Below are positions 6,594 to 13,906 of a stretch of DNA of 20,329 bases, one piece after another (the stretch's first letter is position 1; the number at the start of each line of letters is the position of its first letter). The stretch spans positions 1-20,329 of the forward strand of contig DAGF01000015.1 in NCBI GenBank assembly GCA_002495645.1. Reading direction: 5' to 3'. The notes beneath the pieces were generated by a model. That model was not told the DNA's origin, searched no databases, and saw nothing but the letters and a program-made list of their open reading frames with translations. The stretch comes from Euryarchaeota archaeon UBA549. GTDB taxonomy: Archaea; Thermoplasmatota; Poseidoniia; Poseidoniales; Poseidoniaceae. The translations under genes were made by a program, and so were the position numbers.

Positions 6594-7279
6594 GCATCAC
6601 CTTGTGTCTTGTTTTCCATTTCGTTAAGAATCGTTTCAAATCCCTTGGAGTGTCCTTCTTGGACCAGTTGCTGGATCGCTTTGCGAGCCCATGCAATGCC
6701 TTCAGAGGAGCCTTCAATCCATGCACGGCCGTTTTCACCGATCATGATTCGGCAATCACAAGCATCCCGCATTCGCTGAAGGATGGCGTTGTTCTCACCG
6801 CGCACGCGGTCAATGTGTTGAACCGGAATGGATTCAACTGCACCTTGGTTCAATCGGCGCAGACCGACGCCCTTCATGGTCAAGACCACGTTGTGGCATT
6901 CGTCAACTTCTTGCACACGTGCGAGTACGACATCGCCAACATCCATGTGTTGACGAGCCGCACCAAATTCAACCTTCCAAGGTGCCAACGACATCGGGAG
7001 CAAGCCTTGGAAAGAGCCGTTGATGTTCATGAACCAAAGGTTGTTTCGAACTTCAGCGACGATACCGACGACCAAGTCACCAGAACGTGGCATGTAGGCT
7101 GCGTTGATTGGGTCAACGGAAACCGTGTTGTTGCGCTCGCGCAACCATCCAAGTTGCGTGGCGATAAAGGATTCTTCAGCAACGATGATTCCGCTGCCTG
7201 CTCGCTTCCCGGCGGATGGCCCAATGGCCATTCCCGGGGTCACTAGGCGCTGCTCGGCGCCGGCTTGACCTTGGGACAT
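6590..7279 (-). CDS. rrp4: Exosome complex RNA-binding cap subunit Rrp4
   Basis: A 229-residue cap protein that binds RNA and feeds it into the Rrp41/Rrp42 ring. It has the N-terminal strand domain with RLVTPGMAI (about 11-19), an S1 domain (about 65-138, with GDLVVGIVAEVRNNLWFMNI), and a C-terminal KH domain (about 150-210). The KH loop reads RGENNAI, so the usual second glycine of GxxG is missing there, while an IGENG follows at 180-184. I chose the ATG at 7279 because GGAG lies 8 bases upstream and it starts close to the conserved domain. The longer frame to 7327 would add 16 residues without family support. A 64-base gap separates it from SBDS. Confidence 0.95.
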   Translation of the reverse strand: MSQGQAGAEQRLVTPGMAIGPSAGKRAGSGIIVAEESFIATQLGWLRERNNTVSVDPINAAYMPRSGDLVVGIVAEVRNNLWFMNINGSFQGLLPMSLAPWKVEFGAARQHMDVGDVVLARVQEVDECHNVVLTMKGVGLRRLNQGAVESIPVQHIDRVRGENNAILQRMRDACDCRIMIGENGRAWIEGSSEGIAWARKAIQQLVQEGHSKGFETILNEMENKTQGDA

Positions 7280-7343
7280 TCTTTTCTCTCCGATTGCGGC
7301 CACTCGCCAACCCATGATAAAGGGCACCCTTTAGCCACGGCGT

Positions 7344-8057
7344 TCAAGAACCCAGCTCTTTGACTTCTGCATCTGAACTTCTGCGCATGACTTGGCCGAT
7401 GAGTTCGCCTTTCATGCCAGCAGGGCATTCAACGACGCAAGCCCAAGAACCGTCCTCAAGCCAACCTTCTTTTTGCTGGTAGGAGCGAAGGAGTTGGGAA
7501 ACAGAACCGTAGGCAGAGCCGGGTACTTTGAACGCCAACCTGACCGACTCAAAGGACAACGGTATCAGAGGCTTGAGTTTGGCGATGGCGTCTTTCACCT
7601 GCTCTTCCAATCGCTTGAACGGGTCAACAGAATAACGGGATTCCTCCAGCGCCAATTCAATTCTGGTTTTAGGATGCGGAGATTTGGTCTTGGGATCCAC
7701 AGCTTGGGAATGGATTTGATGGATGATTTGCTGGCGCATGTTTTCAACCATTTGTTTTCGCTGTGCGGTCGTTAACTGAATGGAACCTTTTTCCAAAATC
7801 GTGGTTGTAATGGCCACGATGTCCTGCGTGCCGAAGGTCTTCTCAATGGCCTCTTCGGTCGGACGCTCACCACCCCGAGCGTCGTGGAAGACTTCGTCCA
7901 TCGCAAGAAAATCATTGATGTCGATGGCATCCGGTGCTTCTTTGAAGGCTTCAACCATGGAAGGGTCAACCAGAACTTCGTAGCGTTTACCGCCTTTTTC
8001 CATTCGGGCAAGAACGGCATCGTCAAGACTGACCATATCATCACTCACTTGCGCCAT
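7344..8057 (-). CDS. Ribosome maturation protein SBDS
   Basis: A 237-residue SBDS/Sdo1 family protein. Archaeal and eukaryotic SBDS work with an EF-2-like GTPase to release the anti-association factor aIF6/eIF6 from nascent large subunits. The N-terminal FYSH domain is clear: VSLDDAVLARMEKGGKRYEV, LVDP, then a region ending FGTQDIVAITTTILEKGSIQ. A middle helical domain includes TTAQRKQMVENMRQQIIHQI and HPKTRIELALEE, and the C-terminal ferredoxin-like domain spans about 165-225. Length is normal. Two starts are possible: the ATG at 8057 without a clear ribosome-binding site, or the ATG at 8036 (7 residues shorter) with GTGAG 7 bases upstream, which also matches typical family N-termini. The neighbourhood of psmA and rrp4 is the conserved archaeal one. 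Confidence 0.95.
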   Translation of the reverse strand: MAQVSDDMVSLDDAVLARMEKGGKRYEVLVDPSMVEAFKEAPDAIDINDFLAMDEVFHDARGGERPTEEAIEKTFGTQDIVAITTTILEKGSIQLTTAQRKQMVENMRQQIIHQIHSQAVDPKTKSPHPKTRIELALEESRYSVDPFKRLEEQVKDAIAKLKPLIPLSFESVRLAFKVPGSAYGSVSQLLRSYQQKEGWLEDGSWACVVECPAGMKGELIGQVMRRSSDAEVKELGS

Positions 8058-8084
8058 GGGAGGGGCGACGCTTCAACCTAACCC

Positions 8085-8807
8085 TCAATCATCAAGGGGC
8101 TTCAAGCGGTCAATTTGCTTGTTGACTTCCCCTCGGTCAAGGACTCGGTAGCCGTTGGAATCAACCACGGTGACCTCAACGGCCTCACGGTTCAACTCGG
8201 CGTCGTTGGCCGAACGAAGGGCCTCAAGTCCAAGTTTCATAGCGGCGTTCAGCGTCATGTTCTCTTTCCAGTTGTCTTCAAAGAACTCGATGACCGTGTT
8301 TCTCCCGCTACCGATGGCACCTGCATGATAGGATTGGTATGCGCCGGACGGGTCGGTCTCGTAGAGGTGAATACCGTTGTCATCAACGCCACCGATGAGC
8401 AAAGCCGTACCAAACGGACGGGAGCCACCGTATTGGGTGAATGACTGCTTGAAATCACAGATTTTCTTCACCAGAACATCCACTGGGACCGTGGCACCAT
8501 AGGTGATGCGGTTGATTTGAGCCTCAACACGGGCACGAGCCACAAGTTGGCGAGCATCAGCAACCAATCCTGACGTCGCAATACCAACATGACCGTCAAT
8601 CTTGAACATCTTCTCAATGGATTCTGGAATGATGAGACGACTGATGATGCGCTTATCGCAGACGAGGACGACACCATCCTTGAACTTGAGAGCGGCCGTT
8701 GTGGTCCCTCGCTTCACCGACTCGCGTGCGTATTCCACCTGGAACAGTCGTCCATCGGGGCTGAATGTTGTGATGCCGTGATCGTATCCTCTTCCACTTG
8801 GTTGCAT
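8085..8807 (-). CDS. psmA: 20S proteasome alpha subunit
   Basis: A 240-residue proteasome alpha subunit, forming the outer heptameric rings and the gate of the 20S core particle. The N-terminal signature is intact, with GYDHGITTFSPDGRLFQVEY then ARESVKRGTTT. It contains the gating YDHGITTFSPDGR segment and K35-region residues common to alpha subunits, and no N-terminal threonine nucleophile, as expected. The ATG at 8807 has GAGGT 6-7 bases upstream. It is the first gene of the long minus-strand string, and only 27 bases separate it from SBDS. No beta subunit gene is in the window. The 153-base region upstream should hold the operon promoter. Confidence 0.97.
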   Translation of the reverse strand: MQPSGRGYDHGITTFSPDGRLFQVEYARESVKRGTTTAALKFKDGVVLVCDKRIISRLIIPESIEKMFKIDGHVGIATSGLVADARQLVARARVEAQINRITYGATVPVDVLVKKICDFKQSFTQYGGSRPFGTALLIGGVDDNGIHLYETDPSGAYQSYHAGAIGSGRNTVIEFFEDNWKENMTLNAAMKLGLEALRSANDAELNREAVEVTVVDSNGYRVLDRGEVNKQIDRLKPLDD

Positions 8808-8960
8808 GGTCTGACCTCATTCTTATGGCTCGGTTGACACTTTATGAGGATGAGGGTCATCTTGGATGAGTGCCGTCCCGATTCTTATCTACGTCTCGGC
8901 CGACCTGTATGAACCCTACGAGGCGAACATCCTCATCAAGGTGGGGCGCTTCGCGAGACC
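8808..8960. promoter_or_regulatory. Divergent intergenic region, psmA operon / dph6
   Basis: The largest non-coding stretch in the window lies between two divergent starts. For psmA it contains a GAGGTC ribosome-binding site (8813-8818, minus strand). A CATAAA sequence (8841-8846, minus strand) lies about 34 bases before the ATG and could act as a TATA element giving a short leader; the match to the archaeal TATA consensus is weak. For dph6 I see no convincing TATA element or strong ribosome-binding site near 8961. A short open frame from 8866 has no coding signals. The region is inferred to be a promoter from its geometry rather than from a strong motif. Confidence 0.5.
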
Positions 8961-9608
8961 ATGCGGGTCGCAGTTCTTTCATCGGGCGGAAAGGATTCTG
9001 CTGCCGCATGGTGGTGGGCTTCCTGCAGAGGATGGGAGGTTGTGGGCTTGGTCACCGTTTCCATCACCGGCCAAGATTCACCCATGTTCCAAATTCCGAG
9101 CACCCACCTGGTTGAGCAGCAAGCTGCACTCGCCGGGCTTCCCTGGGTGAACGTGTCTACGAACGGTGAGCCTCCGGAGGATATTGAGGCCCTCGAAAGA
9201 GCCTTTTCCTCCCTTGACATCGATGGCTTTGTTTCCGGAGCACTTCGTTCTGACTACCAAAAATCACGTCTGGAACGCATGGCGGAACGTCTTGGAATCA
9301 AGAGTTGGACGCCGTTATGGCATCAGTCGGGCCACGACCATGTCAAGCACATGATTGAACACGGCTTTGAAATCATGATCACGGGCGTATCGGCAGAAGG
9401 CCTGGATGAACAATGGCTCGGTCATGTCCTGACAACGTCCTCATTCCAGCGGCTTCGTGAACTGGCCGAACGCTACCGTTTCCACGTTGAGGGGGAAGGT
9501 GGTGAATACGAGACCTTGGTCGTGGCAGGACCTCACATGGAGGGACGACTGAACGTGGAGGGCGAGGTCGTATGGGACGGCGTCCGTGGCCATGTCTCGT
9601 TTCACTGA
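8961..9608 (+). CDS. dph6: Diphthine--ammonia ligase (Dph6-type ATP pyrophosphatase)
   Basis: A 215-residue PP-loop ATPase. It catalyses the last step of diphthamide formation, ATP-dependent amidation of diphthine on the conserved histidine of elongation factor 2. The N-terminal PP-loop SGGKDS lies at residues 8-13, and the family-specific GEGGEYETLV at 178-187. The conserved middle segment DGFVSGALRSDYQKSRLE is also present. Length matches the short archaeal form (about 220 residues, no fused RidA domains). The ATG at 8961 is chosen because the frame upstream meets a stop at 8910-8912 without another ATG or GTG and homology begins at once. It lies divergent to psmA and overlaps purB tail to tail by 7 bases. 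Confidence 0.93.
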   Translation: MRVAVLSSGGKDSAAAWWWASCRGWEVVGLVTVSITGQDSPMFQIPSTHLVEQQAALAGLPWVNVSTNGEPPEDIEALERAFSSLDIDGFVSGALRSDYQKSRLERMAERLGIKSWTPLWHQSGHDHVKHMIEHGFEIMITGVSAEGLDEQWLGHVLTTSSFQRLRELAERYRFHVEGEGGEYETLVVAGPHMEGRLNVEGEVVWDGVRGHVSFH

Positions 9609-10951
9609 ATCGCTTCACGGGCAAGAGCGACACATTCGTCAACAATCTCACCGGCTACACCAACGTGATTGAACGGATTGAACATCGCTTCCAGTTCCTC
9701 GGCTGAAAAAGCGGCTGCAATAGCAGGTGTTCGGCTGCAGACATCGATGAGTTCTTCCCCGTTGGCGACGGCCTCAAACGAGGCTTCTCGCATGACCTCA
9801 TGGGCTTCATCACGAGCAACGCCGTGGTCAACCAATTCGATCATGACCTTCTCAGCCATGACCAAGCCCTTTTGCGCATGGATGTTTGCAAGACAGCGGT
9901 CACGATCCACCCACATGTTGGTGAGCACATCAGCCGTTTTCGCCATCACGTCCTCAAGAAGGGCAGAAGCATGGGAAAGCGTGAATCGCTCGCTACTGGA
10001 ATTGGCCAAATCCCGCTCATGCCAAAGCAGGGCGTTTTCGTAGGTTGGAATGATGAAGGAACGAACAATGCGAGCGAGGCCCGATGCATTTTCCGACTTG
10101 ATGGGGTTCTTCTTGTGCGCCATGGTGGATGAACCAACCTGCTTCTTGACATCAAAGCCTTCGCCAGCTTCGGCCAATTCTGAACGTTGCAAGTTGCGGA
10201 TTTCCTGAAGGACTTTTTCGCACGTCGTAGCGACATTTGCCAACCACGAGATGTACTCGACATACCTGTCTCGGCCAACAACCTGTGTCGTGGCCAAGGG
10301 GACCCCCAAGCCAAGATGCGTCAAGATGAGACGTTGGAGTTCTCGTGCATGTTCGCCTTGAGCGGCACCGGTTCCAACAGCACCGAGGAATTTTCCGACG
10401 GCGATTCGCGGCGAGGCCTCGTCCAAACGAATCAATTGTCGACGGAGTTCATCCAACCAGACGGCTGCTTTCAAACCGAACGTGATGGGAACGGCTGCTT
10501 GACCGTGTGTTCGCCCGAGCATGACGGTGTCACGCTCCCGTTCTGATACATCTGCGCACACTCCAATGAGGTGGCAGAGTTTTTCGCGCAACAACACAAT
10601 GCTGTCCCTCAACTGCAAGCCGACCGCCGTATCGACAATGTCGTTGGAGGTCGCACCGAGGTGGATGCACCAGCCGGCTTCACCGGCAGCCTCCGCCATC
10701 GCTTTGGTCAACGCCATGATATCGTGGCGAGTTTCAGCCTCGATTTCGCTGACCCGTTCTTTGGTAACATCGTTCGGGTTTGCGATGGCAGCAACGGCGT
10801 TGTAGTCCTCTTCGGTGACTCGCCCGAGTTGCCAGTGAGCCCAAATCAAGGCCCGCTCAACCTCGAGTTGTCGTTCATGGCGGCCCAATTCAGACCAAAT
10901 GTGCTTGAATTCTTGGCAACCGTAGCGATAATCGAGCGGGCAGAAGGCCAT
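9602..10951 (-). CDS. purB: Adenylosuccinate lyase
   Basis: A 449-residue member of the fumarase/aspartase superfamily. It cleaves fumarate from SAICAR and from adenylosuccinate in purine synthesis. Landmarks are the N-terminal PLDYRYG, ETRHDIMALT with H76, the substrate-binding TSND at 101-104, GRTHGQAAVPITFG with H149 as the likely general acid region, and the signature loop SSTMAHKKNP at 274-283 carrying the catalytic serine. The length is normal for the enzyme. The start is ATG at 10951 without a clear ribosome-binding site, but homology begins at once. The TGA overlaps the end of dph6 on the other strand by 7 bases. A 55-base stretch upstream separates it from the membrane protein gene and shows no other feature. 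Confidence 0.96.
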   Translation of the reverse strand: MAFCPLDYRYGCQEFKHIWSELGRHERQLEVERALIWAHWQLGRVTEEDYNAVAAIANPNDVTKERVSEIEAETRHDIMALTKAMAEAAGEAGWCIHLGATSNDIVDTAVGLQLRDSIVLLREKLCHLIGVCADVSERERDTVMLGRTHGQAAVPITFGLKAAVWLDELRRQLIRLDEASPRIAVGKFLGAVGTGAAQGEHARELQRLILTHLGLGVPLATTQVVGRDRYVEYISWLANVATTCEKVLQEIRNLQRSELAEAGEGFDVKKQVGSSTMAHKKNPIKSENASGLARIVRSFIIPTYENALLWHERDLANSSSERFTLSHASALLEDVMAKTADVLTNMWVDRDRCLANIHAQKGLVMAEKVMIELVDHGVARDEAHEVMREASFEAVANGEELIDVCSRTPAIAAAFSAEELEAMFNPFNHVGVAGEIVDECVALAREAIQ

Positions 10952-11006
10952 GCTTCAAGGCATGCGACTCGCTTCATCAACCTTGCCACCGAGGGTCATG
11001 AAACTC

Positions 11007-11456
11007 TCAAACGGCATCGGACGTAGACCGTACGGGGGCCTCAACGGGGGCCATGACATTTCGAATTAAGAAGATGGCAAGGATGGAGGATGCCATGAAT
11101 GAGATGCCAACCCACGACGAGAGGTTGTACCACATCATGGCGACGCCGACCAGCGAACCATAGGAAACCACTTGGCAGAGAGCGGAAGCCAACTCCAGTT
11201 TTCGTAGTCGCTCGGCTGGAAGGCGTTGCTCATGTTCAAGCACGAACGTGTAAATGAGGAAATAAATGGCCTGAAAGGGCAAGGCTGCGGCAATGATGGC
11301 GAGTGCAACCTCTCGAATCATCACGTAGTCTTTGGATTGCTCAATGCCTTGGAACAGCATGAGTGCAGTGTTGGTTCCCAGAAGGGCGGCCATGATGGTC
11401 CAACGCTTGTCTTGTGAAGAGGTTCTGCTCTCAACATTGACGGACTCTTCACTCAT
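11007..11456 (-). CDS. Four-helix membrane protein, function unknown
   Basis: An unrecognised 149-residue protein. A hydrophilic N-terminus of about 18 residues is followed by four hydrophobic segments at about 20-38, 48-72, 90-109 and 114-131, with a short charged loop (EHEQRLPAERLRKLE) in the middle, so an integral membrane protein with cytoplasmic or even-sided ends is expected. No enzyme motif or known signature is visible. The ATG at 11456 is preceded by GAGGT with only one base between, which is closer than normal. It lies upstream of purB on the same strand with a 55-base gap, and may be cotranscribed with it and with the small membrane protein behind it. Confidence 0.75.
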   Translation of the reverse strand: MSEESVNVESRTSSQDKRWTIMAALLGTNTALMLFQGIEQSKDYVMIREVALAIIAAALPFQAIYFLIYTFVLEHEQRLPAERLRKLELASALCQVVSYGSLVGVAMMWYNLSSWVGISFMASSILAIFLIRNVMAPVEAPVRSTSDAV

Positions 11457-11521
11457 TACCTCAGCATCACGCCAATGAGGATTTGATGTTTGCCTATCTC
11501 AACTGGGTGACGAGAGGCAAT

Positions 11522-11794
11522 TTAACCGAGCAGACGAATGACCGTACCCGTGATGGCAGCAACGATCAACAACAGCACCATCATGGCGACAGGTCCGTAC
11601 TGATTTTTGTCATCGAGTGCTGTGCCAAAGATACCGTCTCGTGTGATGGCTTCAGCGAAACTACCTGCCTCTTCAAATTCCGGCGGGTCACGCCGTGGAA
11701 TGCGTTCACCCTTGCGAACTTCGCCACTCATGAACCGGCTGAACAGGCCGGGGGTCATAGCCCTTGCGAACAGTTCTCCCGCCGCAAGCCTCAT
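11522..11794 (-). CDS. Small single-pass membrane protein, function unknown
   Basis: Up to 90 residues, with a charged N-terminal part (KGERIPRRDPPEFEEAGSFA) and one hydrophobic segment at the C-terminal end (PVAMMVLLLIVAAITGTVI), so it is probably a tail-anchored membrane protein with its body in the cytoplasm. No family is recognised. The start is uncertain: the ATG at 11794 has an AGGTGA directly adjacent, the ATG at 11758 has a weak AAGGG, and the ATG at 11731 has none. The first option leaves 25 bases to the divergent RecA-like gene. The 65 bases between its stop and the next gene hold nothing I can identify. Confidence 0.6.
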   Translation of the reverse strand: MRLAAGELFARAMTPGLFSRFMSGEVRKGERIPRRDPPEFEEAGSFAEAITRDGIFGTALDDKNQYGPVAMMVLLLIVAAITGTVIRLLG

Positions 11795-11819
11795 TCACCT
11801 ATGGCGCAACCTAGCGGAT

Positions 11820-12410
11820 ATGGAACGGTTTGATTTCGGGCTCAGTGGAGAGCGAATCCACCTCGCTGTTGAAGGGAGCACCGGAGGGACAACCCTTGGC
11901 CTTCACTTGGCAGCAGACACCATCAGCCAGGGGAAACGCGTTCTCTGGGCGTCGGTGGACATGCCGGACCCCGCTCGATTTTCACAACTCTTCCAACATC
12001 TCTCGCTGGTTGAAAGTTCTCGATTTCACGCCATGAATTTCGGTGGAAAATTTGACCGCGCCATCGATGCATTGCTCGATGCAGCCGTCTCCTTGCCAAG
12101 CGTGGGCCTCATCGTGATGGATGATTGGTGTGACTCAGGCGGTAGAATTTCAGCCGAACGCCTTCACCACATTGAACGAGTAGCGAAAGAGTGCCCAGAT
12201 ACTGCTACTGTCTTGTTGATTTCAAAAGGAAGCGTGGACGCAAGCGGTGCCACCGATGACCCCATTATCGCTCGTTCAGCGGATGCCATGGACAAAAAGG
12301 GCTACGAAATTTGGCGGTTGTGGCGAGGAACCAATGGTGGAAAGCGGGTGCTCATGCGAGGCGACAAGGCCACCGATGTTGTGATTGAAGATTCAGGATT
12401 CGTCGCCTGA
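11820..12410 (+). CDS. RecA/KaiC-fold protein with degenerate Walker A
   Basis: A 196-residue protein with the outline of a RecA-fold ATPase core. A strand-loop-helix with VEGSTGGTTLGLHLAADTI (17-35) is followed by GKRVLWASVD (38-47), a Walker B-like LIVMDDW (97-103), and another strand LLISKGS. The P-loop is altered: when TTL is aligned with the KTTL of the canonical motif, the catalytic lysine position is glycine (G23). It resembles RadB/KaiC-type proteins in layout but I cannot assign a family, and ATP hydrolysis is doubtful. I chose the ATG at 11820 because upstream frame is antisense to the membrane protein gene and lacks fold support. Its 3' end overlaps the gene on the other strand by 18 bases. 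Confidence 0.65.
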   Translation: MERFDFGLSGERIHLAVEGSTGGTTLGLHLAADTISQGKRVLWASVDMPDPARFSQLFQHLSLVESSRFHAMNFGGKFDRAIDALLDAAVSLPSVGLIVMDDWCDSGGRISAERLHHIERVAKECPDTATVLLISKGSVDASGATDDPIIARSADAMDKKGYEIWRLWRGTNGGKRVLMRGDKATDVVIEDSGFVA

Positions 12411-12692
12411 ATCTTCGTCTTCACCCAAGAGTTTGGCCATTTCTTCAAGAGCGTCCTCATCGGGTTCATCGAATTGTTGCGGATTGCGCGCACCACCGTC
12501 CATTTCATCCTCACCAGCAATTTTTGGGGCGTTTGATTCAAGCATGGACGACCGGTTTTTCATGGCGCGTTGACTGATGAACCACACCATGAGCAGCAGG
12601 CTCAAGCCCATGACGGCGTAGGCGATGTTCTTGGTGGTCTCTGGCTCCATGCTTTGAACTGGATGGAGTTCCTTTTCATCGTTTTGCACCAA
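12393..12692 (-). CDS. Small single-pass membrane protein with acidic tail
   Basis: About 99 residues, unrecognised. A short N-terminus precedes one hydrophobic helix (about 24-41, IAYAVMGLSLLLMVWFIS), then positive residues (QRAMKNR) and a long acidic C-terminal tail ending EDEDSGDES. By the positive-inside rule the tail should be cytoplasmic. The start is TTG at 12692, directly behind the TAA of tiaS, or the next codon GTG at 12689. An AAGGA sequence in the end of tiaS serves either. No enzyme motif is present. The coding end overlaps the RecA-like gene on the opposite strand by 18 bases. Confidence 0.65.
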   Translation of the reverse strand: MVQNDEKELHPVQSMEPETTKNIAYAVMGLSLLLMVWFISQRAMKNRSSMLESNAPKIAGEDEMDGGARNPQQFDEPDEDALEEMAKLLGEDEDSGDES

Positions 12693-13898
12693 TTACATCC
12701 TTCCGTCCGAATCTTCCCAAGATAGCGGTCGAGCGAGATGGCGCCGCGCATCCATGGGAGGTTCAACCCAGCCCGTATGTGGAGGCTCTACCGGTACGCC
12801 ATCCCACGTATCGGGCGCCGTTGACTTGCACGATGGGCATCGCAATCCTTGCCCCTTCCCCATGCTTTTCATTCGCACACGGCAGGAAGAACATAGGGGC
12901 CGTTGGTAGGTTCGGTGCACCCAGGAATCCACTTTCAATCGCTCAGCATGCAGGGTTCCATCAGGATGGAGCAGGCCTGCTACGGAAATCTTGTCACCTT
13001 CTTGGAGCCAACGGGCCAGTGCATTCACGGCCCCTCCTTCGGCGTAGGCCACAACGGTGGGGCCATCAGTTCGGACATGGGCGTGTTTGCGAGCAGGATG
13101 CGTTCCAACCGATGCGACGGTGAACGACTGAACGGGCGGCAAATGGTCCCCACTTGCCTGATTGGTCTCAAAGACTCTCCAAGCCGATGCCTCCTCGGTT
13201 TTTGGCGCATCGAGCAAATGGAGACAAGCACCTTCTGCAGCCTCAAAACTTGTCGCGCGGACACCAAAAAGGACGGGGGAGGGTCCACGAGGTGCGATAA
13301 GACCGCTCCCGTTTCGCGGGTCCCTCGACAACACCACGCCCACCATGGCGTCAATGTCCAAGAGAGCGTTCATATCGATTCGCCGTGGTTGTGTTGATTC
13401 AGTCGTTGACCTCCATGCAATCGCTTCCCACGTCACCTGCTGGCCAGGCCAAGAAATAGCGGCAGCAGCACCGATTTTTCCATGACCGCCCCAAGCACGG
13501 TGCGGCGTTGGCGTACTGAGAAGGTCCACTTCCTGTCTTACCGCACTCCAATAAAACGCCTCGTCGGGACGCTCCCGATAGTACACCATGCCTGGGCTGG
13601 CTGGTGATTGAGGTCGGTCGGACATCGTTGAAGCCTCAACCAACCCCTCCAAGGGTGCAAGATGGCGCCTCCACCAATCATCGAGATGGTCCATCAGCAC
13701 AGCCTCATCGGGCGCATGAAGTTCAACCGCCAGCGCAGCATTTCCTCGTGTTCGCCGCTGAGCAAACGGCCACAAACGTACCAACCGAGGAACACCCGTC
13801 TTGATGTTGCTCGGTAAATCAGCAAGCAAGGCGTGGAACGATGCAGTCGTGCATCCGCCCTGGAGCGAATCCGTATCGTCTAGACCCAACCACCCCAT
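12693..13898 (-). CDS. tiaS: tRNA(Ile2) 2-agmatinylcytidine synthetase TiaS
   Basis: A 401-residue archaeal enzyme that attaches agmatine to C34 of the CAU anticodon of tRNA-Ile2, so that it reads AUA. The N-terminal catalytic domain begins GLDDTDSLQGGCTT with the DDTDS motif at 7-11 and includes RRTRGNAAL (R51-G52-N53). The middle carries SRDPRNGSGL and GVRATS segments known from the family, an OB-fold lies at about 255-325, and a C-terminal zinc ribbon has C336-x2-C339 and C354-x2-C357. The order and length match TiaS. The ATG at 13898 has a GGTGAG ribosome-binding site about 3 bases upstream. It follows the HAD phosphatase by 8 bases and leads directly into the small membrane protein gene. 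Confidence 0.92.
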   Translation of the reverse strand: MGWLGLDDTDSLQGGCTTASFHALLADLPSNIKTGVPRLVRLWPFAQRRTRGNAALAVELHAPDEAVLMDHLDDWWRRHLAPLEGLVEASTMSDRPQSPASPGMVYYRERPDEAFYWSAVRQEVDLLSTPTPHRAWGGHGKIGAAAAISWPGQQVTWEAIAWRSTTESTQPRRIDMNALLDIDAMVGVVLSRDPRNGSGLIAPRGPSPVLFGVRATSFEAAEGACLHLLDAPKTEEASAWRVFETNQASGDHLPPVQSFTVASVGTHPARKHAHVRTDGPTVVAYAEGGAVNALARWLQEGDKISVAGLLHPDGTLHAERLKVDSWVHRTYQRPLCSSCRVRMKSMGKGQGLRCPSCKSTAPDTWDGVPVEPPHTGWVEPPMDARRHLARPLSWEDSDGRM

Positions 13899-13906
13899 GC
13901 GCTCAC

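Noticed and set aside
8834..8846. TTGACA and TTTATG resembling bacterial promoter boxes
   Set aside because: The two elements are almost adjacent rather than 16-18 bases apart, and the genome is archaeal.
8866..9150. Open frame of 94 codons ahead of and overlapping dph6
   Set aside because: It overlaps the PP-loop coding region in another frame, has no ribosome-binding site, and its translation past the first 30 residues is a cysteine/arginine/histidine-rich shadow.
11607..11819. N-terminal 71-codon extension of the RecA-like gene
   Set aside because: It is antisense to the small membrane protein gene, has serine/arginine-rich shadow composition, and the fold begins only after the ATG at 11820.
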